5,322 nucleotides of DNA, taken from the NCBI GenBank assembly GCA_017551465.1, contig JAFZLN010000103.1:1-5322 (forward strand). Reading direction: 5' to 3'. Shown here piece after piece: positions 1-5,105 of the stretch (position 1 is the stretch's first letter; the number at the start of each line of letters is the position of its first letter). Made by a program: the position numbers and the translations under genes. This stretch comes from Bacilli bacterium (GTDB lineage Bacteria > Bacillota_I > Bacilli_A > RFN20 > CAG-826). Under the pieces are notes generated by a model. The model was given only the letters and a program-made list of their open reading frames with translations. It had not been told where the DNA came from and did not search any database.

Positions 1-642
1 CATGGTGCCTGGTTTTGCTAGTAATGCAAGATGTGGTTCTTGTTTCCAAGTCTTCTCATCAATTGTGGATTCATTTTCAATGTAAGGTGGATTGCAGACA
101 ATAACATCAACTTTAAAATTGTTATTAATAAATGGTTCTAGCATATCGCCTTGAACTGCACTGGCGTTTGTTAGTTTGTGTTCTTCGATATTCTTATTAG
201 CGACTTCTAGTGCTTCTTCTGAAATATCAGATAAAGTCACTGAAGCATTATTAAAAATATGAGCAAGGCTAATGCCAATACAGCCGCTGCCAGTACAGAT
301 ATCCACAATCTTAAGATTGTCTTTATTAAACGTATCTTTAATTATTTTTGCGGTGTTTAGCACTAATTGTTCAGTTTCTTGTCTTGGAATTAAAACATTC
401 TTATTAACGTAGAAAGATTTAGACAAAAAATATGCTTTGTTAAAAACATACTCAATCATCTCTCCATTTATATAGCGATTCATCGCTTCAATGAATCTTT
501 TTTCATCCTTAATCTCTTTATCTAAATTTTGTGATAAAAGAAGATGGTCGAAACCATTGCATTCTTCTAAAGCAAAGTAAATAACTGCATCACTTATGCC
601 TTCTTTTTTATATTTAAAGAGCAGTTCGCGATTAGTGGACAT
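1..642 (-). CDS. prmC: Peptide chain release factor N5-glutamine methyltransferase, 5' part (C-terminus off the left edge)
   Basis: PrmC (HemK) is a cytoplasmic SAM-dependent enzyme that methylates the glutamine of the GGQ motif in RF1 and RF2. The frame is open from ATG at 642 to the window edge, giving 214 residues that start MSTNRELLFK. The family is usually about 280 residues, so roughly 65-70 are missing. Residues 1-75 fit the helical substrate-binding domain. IPRQETE (85-91) is the family signature, DICTGSGCIG (114-123) is SAM motif I, and NPPY (184-187) is the catalytic motif that binds the target glutamine; EPHLALLA (202-209) also matches family sequence. The start lies 2 nt after the prfA TAA, with a weak Shine-Dalgarno GGCGGG (657-652) ending 9 nt upstream inside the prfA end, so translational coupling to prfA is likely. 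Its substrate is encoded immediately upstream, the common bacterial pairing. The identification is secure; only the missing end is uncertain. Confidence 0.95.
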   Translation of the reverse strand, partial: MSTNRELLFKYKKEGISDAVIYFALEECNGFDHLLLSQNLDKEIKDEKRFIEAMNRYINGEMIEYVFNKAYFLSKSFYVNKNVLIPRQETEQLVLNTAKIIKDTFNKDNLKIVDICTGSGCIGISLAHIFNNASVTLSDISEEALEVANKNIEEHKLTNASAVQGDMLEPFINNNFKVDVIVCNPPYIENESTIDEKTWKQEPHLALLAKPGTM

Positions 643-644
643 TA

Positions 645-1706
645 TTACTCGCCCGCCATTTTTGCGGATTGATCGTAGTGAATTAAAGCTTCAATAACTT
701 CATCTAATTCACCTTCAATAACGCGGTCTAATTTTTGAATAGTAAAACCAATACGGTGATCGGTCACACGGTTTTGTGGATAGTTATAAGTTCTAATCTT
801 TTCACTTCTTTCACCAGTACCGATTTTTAAACGACGTTCATTACCTATCTTTTCTTGTTGTTCAGCTAACATGTTGGCGTACATCTTTGTACGTAACATT
901 TGCATAGCAATTTCTCTATTTTGGATTTGAGATTTTTCAGTTTGGCATGCCACAACTGTACTAGTTGGGATGTGAGTAATACGAACTGCGGATTCGGTCT
1001 TGTTAACGTTTTGACCACCCGCACCTTGTGAGTGATATGTATCGACTTGTAAGTCGTTAGGATTAATTTGAATATCGATTTCTTCCGCTTCAGGCATAAC
1101 AAGGACAGTAGCAGTACTTGTATGAATACGACCTGAGGCTTCTGTCTTAGGAACACGTTGAACACGGTGCGCGCCACTTTCGAATTTGAGTTTTGAGAAG
1201 ACACGGTTACCGCTTATCTTGAAAGAAATAAGAGCAAAGCCACCGGATTCTGATGGGTTTTCATCTAAGATTTGAATCTTCCAACCTTGGGCTTCAGCAT
1301 ATCTTGTGTACATTCTGAAAAGGTCACCAGCGAAGATGTTGGCTTCATCGCCACCAACAGCGCCTCTGATTTCAACGATAATATCTTTATCATCATTAGG
1401 ATCTCTTGGAAGGAGCATTTCTCTTAAATCTTCAATGAGTTTTTCTTGTTCAGCTTCAAGGCGTTTGATTTCTTCTTTGCCCATTTCTGCTAAATCTGGA
1501 TCAGAATCATGTGCCATTTCTTTTGCGGCTTCAAGATCTTCCTCATTTTTTCTATATTGATTAAAAGCAGCCACTTGAGGATCCAAGTTTGCTCTTTCTT
1601 TTGATATTTCTCTAAATTTAGAGATGTTTTTCATGATATCTTCGCTCACTAATTCTTCGTCTATTTCTTTGAGACGTTTTTCAGCGGCGATGAGACGTTG
1701 ACGCAT
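645..1706 (-). CDS. prfA: Peptide chain release factor 1 (RF1)
   Basis: RF1 recognises UAA and UAG in the ribosomal A site and triggers hydrolysis of peptidyl-tRNA. The protein has 353 residues, close to the usual 355-360. An N-terminal helical region rich in Lys and Glu (1-100) is followed by the RF core. The codon-reading tripeptide is P-K-T (186-188, in RVPKTEASGR), the P-x-T type that marks RF1; RF2 would carry S-P-F. The catalytic GGQ is at 230-232 in SQGAGGQNVN, and TYNYPQNRVTDHR (306-318) is another conserved family block. The start MRQRLIAAEKRLKE aligns with usual RF1 N-termini. The ATG at 1706 has only a weak GGAA (1716-1713) 6 nt upstream. The stronger GAGGA (1730-1726) is spaced for a two-codon minigene instead (see the leader feature). 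It is followed after 2 nt by prmC, which methylates Q232. Expression is probably from an extended -10 promoter at 1743-1770. Tryptophan 142 is TGG. Confidence 0.98.
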   Translation of the reverse strand: MRQRLIAAEKRLKEIDEELVSEDIMKNISKFREISKERANLDPQVAAFNQYRKNEEDLEAAKEMAHDSDPDLAEMGKEEIKRLEAEQEKLIEDLREMLLPRDPNDDKDIIVEIRGAVGGDEANIFAGDLFRMYTRYAEAQGWKIQILDENPSESGGFALISFKISGNRVFSKLKFESGAHRVQRVPKTEASGRIHTSTATVLVMPEAEEIDIQINPNDLQVDTYHSQGAGGQNVNKTESAVRITHIPTSTVVACQTEKSQIQNREIAMQMLRTKMYANMLAEQQEKIGNERRLKIGTGERSEKIRTYNYPQNRVTDHRIGFTIQKLDRVIEGELDEVIEALIHYDQSAKMAGE

Positions 1707-1709
1707 GAT

Positions 1710-1718
1710 TTATTCCAT
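1710..1718 (-). promoter_or_regulatory. Two-codon leader minigene (ATG-GAA-TAA) upstream of prfA
   Basis: Reading the minus strand, ATG (1718-1716), GAA (1715-1713) and TAA (1712-1710) form a Met-Glu-stop minigene. Three bases later comes the prfA ATG (1706-1704) in the same frame. The best Shine-Dalgarno of the leader, GAGGA at 1730-1726, is 7 nt from the minigene ATG but 19 nt from the prfA ATG, so it should serve the minigene first. RF1, the product of prfA, reads UAA, so termination here could control re-initiation at prfA. What is seen is the sequence and spacing. The regulatory role is inference and chance occurrence is possible. A marginal 5-bp pairing, TGATT (1723-1719) with AATCA (1710-1706), would put the minigene ATG in the loop. 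Confidence 0.45.
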
Positions 1719-1725
1719 AATCAAT

Positions 1726-1731
1726 TCCTCT
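1726..1731 (-). promoter_or_regulatory. Shine-Dalgarno AGAGGA in the prfA leader
   Basis: AGAGGA (minus strand, 1731-1726) is the strongest anti-SD match between the promoter and prfA. It is 7 nt from the ATG at 1718 and 19 nt from the prfA ATG at 1706. The second distance is too long for efficient direct initiation, which is why the minigene is taken seriously. Confidence 0.6.
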
Positions 1732-1742
1732 GACCGTTATGT

Positions 1743-1770
1743 ATTGTAGCATAACTATTGTTTTAGGCAA
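1743..1770 (-). promoter_or_regulatory. Probable sigma-A promoter of prfA-prmC, extended -10
   Basis: On the minus strand, TTGCCT (1770-1765, 4 of 6 to TTGACA) is separated by 16 nt from TACAAT (1748-1743, 5 of 6 to TATAAT). The TGC at 1751-1749 directly before it makes an extended -10. Transcription would start near 1737, giving a leader of about 31 nt that holds the AGAGGA site and the two-codon minigene. It is the best promoter-like match I found in the intergenic region. It is predicted by eye and no start site has been mapped. Confidence 0.6.
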
Positions 1771-1775
1771 ACAAC

Positions 1776-1802
1776 GAAATATTTCCATTAATAGAATATT
1801 AA
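1776..1802. repeat. Two adjacent AT-rich palindromes in the divergent control region
   Basis: GAAATATTTC (1776-1785) is a perfect 10-bp palindrome. Two bases later TTAATA-GAA-TATTAA (1788-1802) is a perfect 6-3-6 inverted repeat. They sit upstream of the prfA -35 and within the region from which dnaX must be transcribed; the second contains a TAGAAT (1792-1797) that could itself be a -10. They might be operator half-sites, but short AT palindromes are common by chance in DNA of this composition. Confidence 0.3.
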
Positions 1803-1827
1803 CGTTTCTTTATGGTGGGCTTTGTTA

Positions 1828-1833
1828 TATACT
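1828..1833 (+). promoter_or_regulatory. Candidate -10 box for the dnaX operon
   Basis: TATACT (1828-1833) matches TATAAT at 5 of 6 positions. No good -35 lies 16-18 nt upstream (TTTCTT at 1805-1810 is poor), and a start near 1840 would leave only about 12 nt of leader. The alternative -10, TAGAAT at 1792-1797, gives a more comfortable leader of nearly 50 nt but also lacks a -35. A promoter must exist in 1707-1851 unless transcription arrives from elsewhere, and which box is used cannot be decided here. Confidence 0.25.
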
Positions 1834-1839
1834 TAACAC

Positions 1840-1846
1840 AGGTGAT
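1840..1846 (+). promoter_or_regulatory. Shine-Dalgarno of dnaX
   Basis: AGGTGAT (1840-1846) is complementary to the extended 16S anti-SD (AUCACCU) over seven bases. It ends 5 nt before the dnaX ATG at 1852, which supports that start. Confidence 0.75.
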
Positions 1847-1851
1847 TTTAT

Positions 1852-3564
1852 ATGGCTTATAAAGCATTGTATCGAACATATCGTCCTAGTACTTTTGAAG
1901 AAGTCGCTGGACAAGAACATATCGTCAAGACTTTAAAGAACGCTTTGGCGACCAGAAAGTTAGCTCACGCCTACCTATTCGCAGGTCCACGTGGTACAGG
2001 CAAAACCACGATGGCTAAGTTATTAGCAAAGGCTCTTAACTGTGATGAAGGTATTGGCTGTCAGTGCAATGAATGCAAAAACTGCAAAGCAATTATTGAT
2101 GGCACTCATCCTGATGTTATCGAGTTGGACGCCGCAAGCAATAACGGTGTTGATGAAATCAGAGAATTAATTGATAAAGTTAAATACGGCACAATCTTAG
2201 GCTGTTATAAAGTTTATATTATCGACGAAGTTCATATGCTTTCTACAGGCGCTTTTAACGCTTTATTAAAAACATTAGAAGAGCCACCAGAACATGTCAT
2301 CTTTATCTTAGCCACAACTGAACCACATAAAATCCTTCCTACCATTCTTTCTCGTTGCCAAAGATATGACTTCACTAAGTTAAGTGATGATGATATCAAC
2401 AACAGATTAAGAAGCGTCTTAGAAAAAGAAGGTATCGCTTATAACGAAGAAGCAATCAAAATTATCATCTCTCTAGCAGATGGTGGTATGCGTGACGCCT
2501 TATCAATCTTGGATCAAGTCTTAGCCTATTCTGGTAATAAGCTTGAAGTTCAAGACATATTAGATATCTTTGCGCTTGAATCTAAGGAAGAGAAAATTGC
2601 CTTGTTAAATTCAATTATTAGTAAGGACGTTTCCGATGTCTTACAAAGAATCAATCGTTATGTTTCTTTAGGCACTGACATCAAGAGATTAACTGACGAC
2701 TTATTATTAATATTAAAGGATATATTGATTTATCAATCTTCCCGTAATATCGATTGTTTAGAAATCTTAACTGAACAAGAAGCCGCTTCATTCTTCAAAC
2801 ACCTCGATATCGATGAAACTTTGAAGATGATTGATATCATTATGGGTGCGCAAAAGGATTACAAAACCGTTAACTCAATCATTCCACTTTTTGAGGTCAC
2901 AATTCTTAAACTAGTGGCCACTAAAAAAGATGGTTCAGCGAACGTCGCTCAACCAAAACCAGTGGAACCTGTATATGAAAAGCCTGCTTCAGAACCTGCT
3001 CCAAGGCCAGTGCCACAGCCAAAGCCAGAACCTGCTCCAGCGCCAAAACAAGAAGAGATTATATCCTTGCTTGATCAGCCTGAACCAGAACCACAAACAG
3101 CAGCGCCTGAAATCGTTCTTTCTAAAGACGTTCTAGCAATTAAGAACACCAAGAAAGACGGCTCATTCTTCATTGATGATGACTTAATGCTTAAAATCAT
3201 GGTTATTTCCAAGAAAGACATCAAGAATTCATTAATCGATAACTGGTCTTCAATTAAAAAGTTAATTGCTCATCCAGAATTAGGTAGAGCCGCGACGATG
3301 TTGGCAGATGGTCGCCCATTAGTGGCTTCTGCAAAAGTACTCGTGGTTGAATATCAATTCCCAAGTATCGCAGAAAAAGCTAACTTATTAGAAAATCAAG
3401 AAGCCATTCAAAATGTCATTGAATCTGTCTTCAATAAGAAAATGTTTGTCTACGCTGTTAGTAGAAAAGATTCAATTAGATGGCAACAAAACTACATGAA
3501 TAGTTACCAACTTGGTAAACTACCAAAGCCAGATACAATCAACATAGAATTCGAAGGAGAATAA
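1852..3564 (+). CDS. dnaX: DNA polymerase III subunit tau (DnaX clamp loader)
   Basis: DnaX is the ATPase motor of the clamp loader that opens beta clamps and, as tau, ties polymerase cores and helicase together. It has 570 residues. The AAA+ core shows Walker A GPRGTGKT (45-52) and a four-Cys zinc module, C64, C72, C75 and C78, with an extra C70 between. It also has Walker B VYIIDEVH (121-128), sensor 1 ILATTEP (152-158), the arginine-finger SRC (167-169) and sensor 2 GGMRDALS (211-218). The helical clamp-loader collar ends near residue 357. A Pro/Glu/Ala/Gln-rich linker (about 366-419, with a repeated EPAP) leads to a C-terminal tau domain (about 425-570), presumed to bind polymerase. The start is fixed by the family N-terminus MAYKALYRTYRP and the AGGTGAT site. 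It is the first gene of a tight operon, and ybaB follows after 4 nt. An A-run plus hairpin at codons 358-368 may produce a gamma-like short form (separate feature). Confidence 0.98.
   Translation: MAYKALYRTYRPSTFEEVAGQEHIVKTLKNALATRKLAHAYLFAGPRGTGKTTMAKLLAKALNCDEGIGCQCNECKNCKAIIDGTHPDVIELDAASNNGVDEIRELIDKVKYGTILGCYKVYIIDEVHMLSTGAFNALLKTLEEPPEHVIFILATTEPHKILPTILSRCQRYDFTKLSDDDINNRLRSVLEKEGIAYNEEAIKIIISLADGGMRDALSILDQVLAYSGNKLEVQDILDIFALESKEEKIALLNSIISKDVSDVLQRINRYVSLGTDIKRLTDDLLLILKDILIYQSSRNIDCLEILTEQEAASFFKHLDIDETLKMIDIIMGAQKDYKTVNSIIPLFEVTILKLVATKKDGSANVAQPKPVEPVYEKPASEPAPRPVPQPKPEPAPAPKQEEIISLLDQPEPEPQTAAPEIVLSKDVLAIKNTKKDGSFFIDDDLMLKIMVISKKDIKNSLIDNWSSIKKLIAHPELGRAATMLADGRPLVASAKVLVVEYQFPSIAEKANLLENQEAIQNVIESVFNKKMFVYAVSRKDSIRWQQNYMNSYQLGKLPKPDTINIEFEGE
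2923..2955 (+). promoter_or_regulatory. Candidate -1 frameshift element (A6G run plus hairpin) inside dnaX
   Basis: AAAAAAG occupies 2923-2929 with zero-frame codons AAA AAA at 2923-2928 (K358, K359). After one base a hairpin begins: arm TGGTTCAGCGA (2931-2941), loop ACG, arm TCGCTCAACCA (2945-2955), paired at 10 of 11 positions with one C-C mismatch. The upper 5-bp stem starts 8 nt after the A-run. A -1 shift would add 16 residues and stop at TGA 2976-2978, giving 375 residues that hold the complete clamp-loader core but no linker or tau domain. E. coli dnaX makes gamma with an A-rich slip site and downstream hairpin. Here the preceding base is T, so the canonical tandem X-XXY-YYZ slip is broken, and only a single-tRNA A-AAA slip or transcriptional slippage would work. 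This is inference, not proof. Confidence 0.4.
2990..3039 (+). repeat. In-frame 14-bp direct repeat in the dnaX linker
   Basis: CAGAACCTGCTCCA occurs at 2990-3003 and again at 3026-3039, exactly 36 bp (12 codons) apart, and encodes EPAP both times. It lies in the proline-rich linker between the clamp-loader core and the tau domain. The linker may have grown by in-frame duplication, and such regions vary in length between relatives. Confidence 0.7.
3554..3559 (+). promoter_or_regulatory. Shine-Dalgarno of ybaB, inside the end of dnaX
   Basis: AAGGAG (3554-3559) lies within the last dnaX codons (Glu-Gly-Glu) and ends 9 nt before the ATG at 3569. It would also suit the in-frame ATG at 3575 less well, at 15 nt, so the upstream start is preferred. 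Confidence 0.65.
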
Positions 3565-3568
3565 CACT

Positions 3569-3871
3569 ATGAACATGCAACAAATGATGGCGCAAGCCCA
3601 AAGAATGCAAAGAGAACTTAGAAAAGCACAAGCCGAGTTAGCACAAAAAGAATTCAAAGTCGCTAAAGGTGGCGCTGTGACAGTCATTGTTCTCGGCAAT
3701 AAGGAAATCAAATCTATCGAAATCGATAACGATGCTTTTGATCCAGAAAATAAAGAAATGATTCAAGATATGATTGCTCTAGCAATTAATGAAGCAATGG
3801 CTCAAATCGACGAAGAAAGTGAAGCCATTAATGAACGTATTACCGGTCAACCTGGAGGTTTCGGTTTCTAA
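3569..3871 (+). CDS. ybaB: YbaB/EbfC family nucleoid-associated DNA-binding protein
   Basis: This small dimeric protein family (E. coli YbaB, Borrelia EbfC) binds DNA and is regarded as nucleoid-associated; its exact role in most bacteria is unsettled. The protein has 100 residues, the usual size. A long Met/Gln-rich N-terminal helix (1-30) leads to the conserved GGAVTVIVLGNKEIKSIEID strand region (34-53). The helix DMIALAINEAMAQI (67-80) follows, with a short Gly-rich tail, PGGFGF. The first Met is taken as the start because of its Shine-Dalgarno; Met3 is the alternative. It sits between dnaX and recR with gaps of 4 and 2 nt, the almost universal position of this family. The tail codons carry the GGAGGT that serves recR. 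Confidence 0.96.
   Translation: MNMQQMMAQAQRMQRELRKAQAELAQKEFKVAKGGAVTVIVLGNKEIKSIEIDNDAFDPENKEMIQDMIALAINEAMAQIDEESEAINERITGQPGGFGF
3854..3859 (+). promoter_or_regulatory. Shine-Dalgarno of recR within the ybaB tail
   Basis: GGAGGT (3854-3859) encodes part of the Pro-Gly-Gly-Phe tail of YbaB and lies 14 nt before the recR ATG. The match is strong but the spacing is longer than optimal. With a 2-nt intergenic gap, recR is probably translated largely by coupling to ybaB. Confidence 0.55.
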
Positions 3872-3873
3872 TT

Positions 3874-4470
3874 ATGGAAAAACTAAAGGCTCTTATTCGT
3901 TTAGAAGAATCTTTAGCTAAGTTACCAAGTGTTGGTCGTCGTAGCGCAGAACGTATGGCGTATGCGATGCTCAACATGGAAGATGATGACTTAGCGGAGT
4001 TTTCTGATGCGATTAAAAACCTTAAACAATCCATACACGTCTGCCCTATTTGCGGTTTTTTAACCGAGGGTGAAAAGTGCGTTATTTGCGATGATAAAGA
4101 GCGTGATCAAGACACTTTAATGATCGTCTCTTTCCCTAAAGACGTCATCGCATTTGAAAACGCTGAATATTATCGTGGTTTGTACCACGTCTTAAACGGG
4201 GTTATCTCTTTAAGCAAAGGCAATGGCGTAGATGATTTAAACATCACTGCGTTGTTAAAGAGATTAGACGAACACCACTTCAAAGAAGTGATTATCGCCA
4301 CTAACCCCACAATTGAAGGGGAAACTACCGCTCTATATATTGCCAAGTTAATCGAAGACAAAGTCGATGTCGTTACTAGATTAGCTTATGGCTTACAAAT
4401 GGGTGGAAATTTAGATTACACTGACGCCTTAACATTATCTAAGGCTGTTGAGGGAAGAAGAAAACTATAA
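3874..4470 (+). CDS. recR: Recombination mediator protein RecR
   Basis: RecR acts with RecF and/or RecO to load RecA onto SSB-covered single-stranded DNA during gap repair. The protein has 198 residues, the standard length. The order of domains is typical. A helix-hairpin-helix LPSVGRRSAERMAY (17-30) comes first. A zinc finger C57-x2-C60-x8-C69-x2-C72 follows. A Toprim domain (about 80-170) contains VIAFENAEYYRGLYHVL (91-107) and ATNPTIEGETTALYIA (142-157), and the C-terminal AYGLQMGGNLDYTDALTL block (171-188) closes the protein. No expected motif is missing. ATG 3874 is 2 nt after the ybaB stop and the family N-terminus fits; tmk follows after 14 nt. Linkage to dnaX and ybaB is conserved across many bacteria and ties repair to replication. 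Confidence 0.98.
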   Translation: MEKLKALIRLEESLAKLPSVGRRSAERMAYAMLNMEDDDLAEFSDAIKNLKQSIHVCPICGFLTEGEKCVICDDKERDQDTLMIVSFPKDVIAFENAEYYRGLYHVLNGVISLSKGNGVDDLNITALLKRLDEHHFKEVIIATNPTIEGETTALYIAKLIEDKVDVVTRLAYGLQMGGNLDYTDALTLSKAVEGRRKL

Positions 4471-4477
4471 GAGGGAG
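4471..4477 (+). promoter_or_regulatory. Shine-Dalgarno of tmk
   Basis: GAGGGAG (4471-4477) fills half of the 14-nt gap after recR and ends 7 nt before the tmk ATG at 4485, which supports this start. It is the only real intergenic ribosome site in the plus-strand operon downstream of dnaX. Confidence 0.7.
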
Positions 4478-4484
4478 CACATTT

Positions 4485-5105
4485 ATGTTTATTACTCTTG
4501 AAGGACCAGAAGGATCTGGAAAAACAACTGCGGTTAACTACGCTGTTAACAAATTAGAGGAGATGGGATATCAAATTGTCCGTACTCGTGAACCAGGCGG
4601 TACCCCAATCGCTGAGCAAATCCGTAACGTTATTCTCGATAAAGCTAATACCGCGATGGATAAAAGAACAGAAGCTCTTCTTTATGCTGCTTCAAGAAGA
4701 CAACACCTTGTTGAAAAGGTTTGGCCTGCTTTAAAAGAAGGCAAAATTGTTATTTGTGACCGTTACTTAGATTCTTCCTTAGCCTATCAAGGTGGCGCAA
4801 GAGGTTTAGGCGTTGATAACGTCTTAAACATTAATATGTTTGCCACTGAAGGAACATTCCCAGATTTAACTTTATTATTCGACATTGAACCAGAAATTGG
4901 TTTAGCGAGAATCGCCGCTAATGCGAATAGAGAAGTAAATCGTTTAGATTTAGAAAAATTAGAATTCCATAAAACTGTGAGAAACACATTCTTGGAATTA
5001 GCGAAGCGTTATCCAGAACGTTTCGTCATTATAGACGCTAGCAAGAGTCAAGAGGAAGTGGCTAAAGCCACTCTTGATGTGATGCTATCAAGAATATGCA
5101 AGTAG
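4485..5105 (+). CDS. tmk: Thymidylate kinase (dTMP kinase)
   Basis: Tmk phosphorylates dTMP to dTDP with ATP, the step where the de novo and salvage routes to dTTP meet. The protein has 206 residues, within the usual 200-215. The P-loop is GPEGSGKT (7-14). Glu9 in the P-loop together with arginines in the LID region (R142, R149, R153) is the bacterial type II arrangement. REPGGT (35-40) and the DRY triad (92-94) bind the nucleotide monophosphate, SSLAYQGGARGL (97-108) is the conserved helix region, and RLDLEKLEFHKTVR (153-166) follows the LID. It ends in TAG, the only non-TAA stop in the window, and overlaps holB by 10 nt. Co-transcription with clamp-loader genes links nucleotide supply to replication and is common in Firmicutes and Mollicutes. 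Confidence 0.98.
   Translation: MFITLEGPEGSGKTTAVNYAVNKLEEMGYQIVRTREPGGTPIAEQIRNVILDKANTAMDKRTEALLYAASRRQHLVEKVWPALKEGKIVICDRYLDSSLAYQGGARGLGVDNVLNINMFATEGTFPDLTLLFDIEPEIGLARIAANANREVNRLDLEKLEFHKTVRNTFLELAKRYPERFVIIDASKSQEEVAKATLDVMLSRICK

Noticed and set aside
866..1204. 112-codon minus-strand frame within prfA
   Set aside because: It overlaps the most conserved RF1 region, including the GGQ codons, in another frame. It has no start signal and no recognisable domain.
1306..1560. Ser/Leu-rich plus-strand frame antisense to prfA
   Set aside because: Low-complexity composition is typical of the complement of Lys/Glu-rich coding sequence; no ribosome site or promoter was seen.
1706..1724. 5-bp hairpin with the minigene ATG in its loop as a strong structural switch
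   Set aside because: Only one of the five pairs is G-C and the loop is 8 nt, so it is unlikely to be stable alone. It is kept only as a remark on the minigene.
1739..1936. Plus-strand open frame of 65 codons overlapping the dnaX start
   Set aside because: It has no Shine-Dalgarno, runs out of frame through the conserved dnaX N-terminus and matches no family. It is a by-product of dnaX and the AT-rich leader.
2930..3136. 68-codon Gln/Leu-rich frame inside the dnaX linker (+1 frame)
   Set aside because: It comes from shifted reading of the Pro/Glu/Gln-rich linker codons and has no ribosome site. It would only be reached by a +1 shift at the A-run, less likely than -1.
3520..3711. Hydrophobic minus-strand frame antisense to the dnaX-ybaB junction
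   Set aside because: The Cys/Leu/Phe-rich pattern is the complement of conserved ybaB codons and has no independent support as a membrane protein.
4170..4361. Minus-strand frame antisense to recR
   Set aside because: It lies wholly within the conserved Toprim region of recR and has no start signals.
4787..4987. Minus-strand frame antisense to tmk
   Set aside because: It lies wholly within conserved tmk coding sequence and has no ribosome site.
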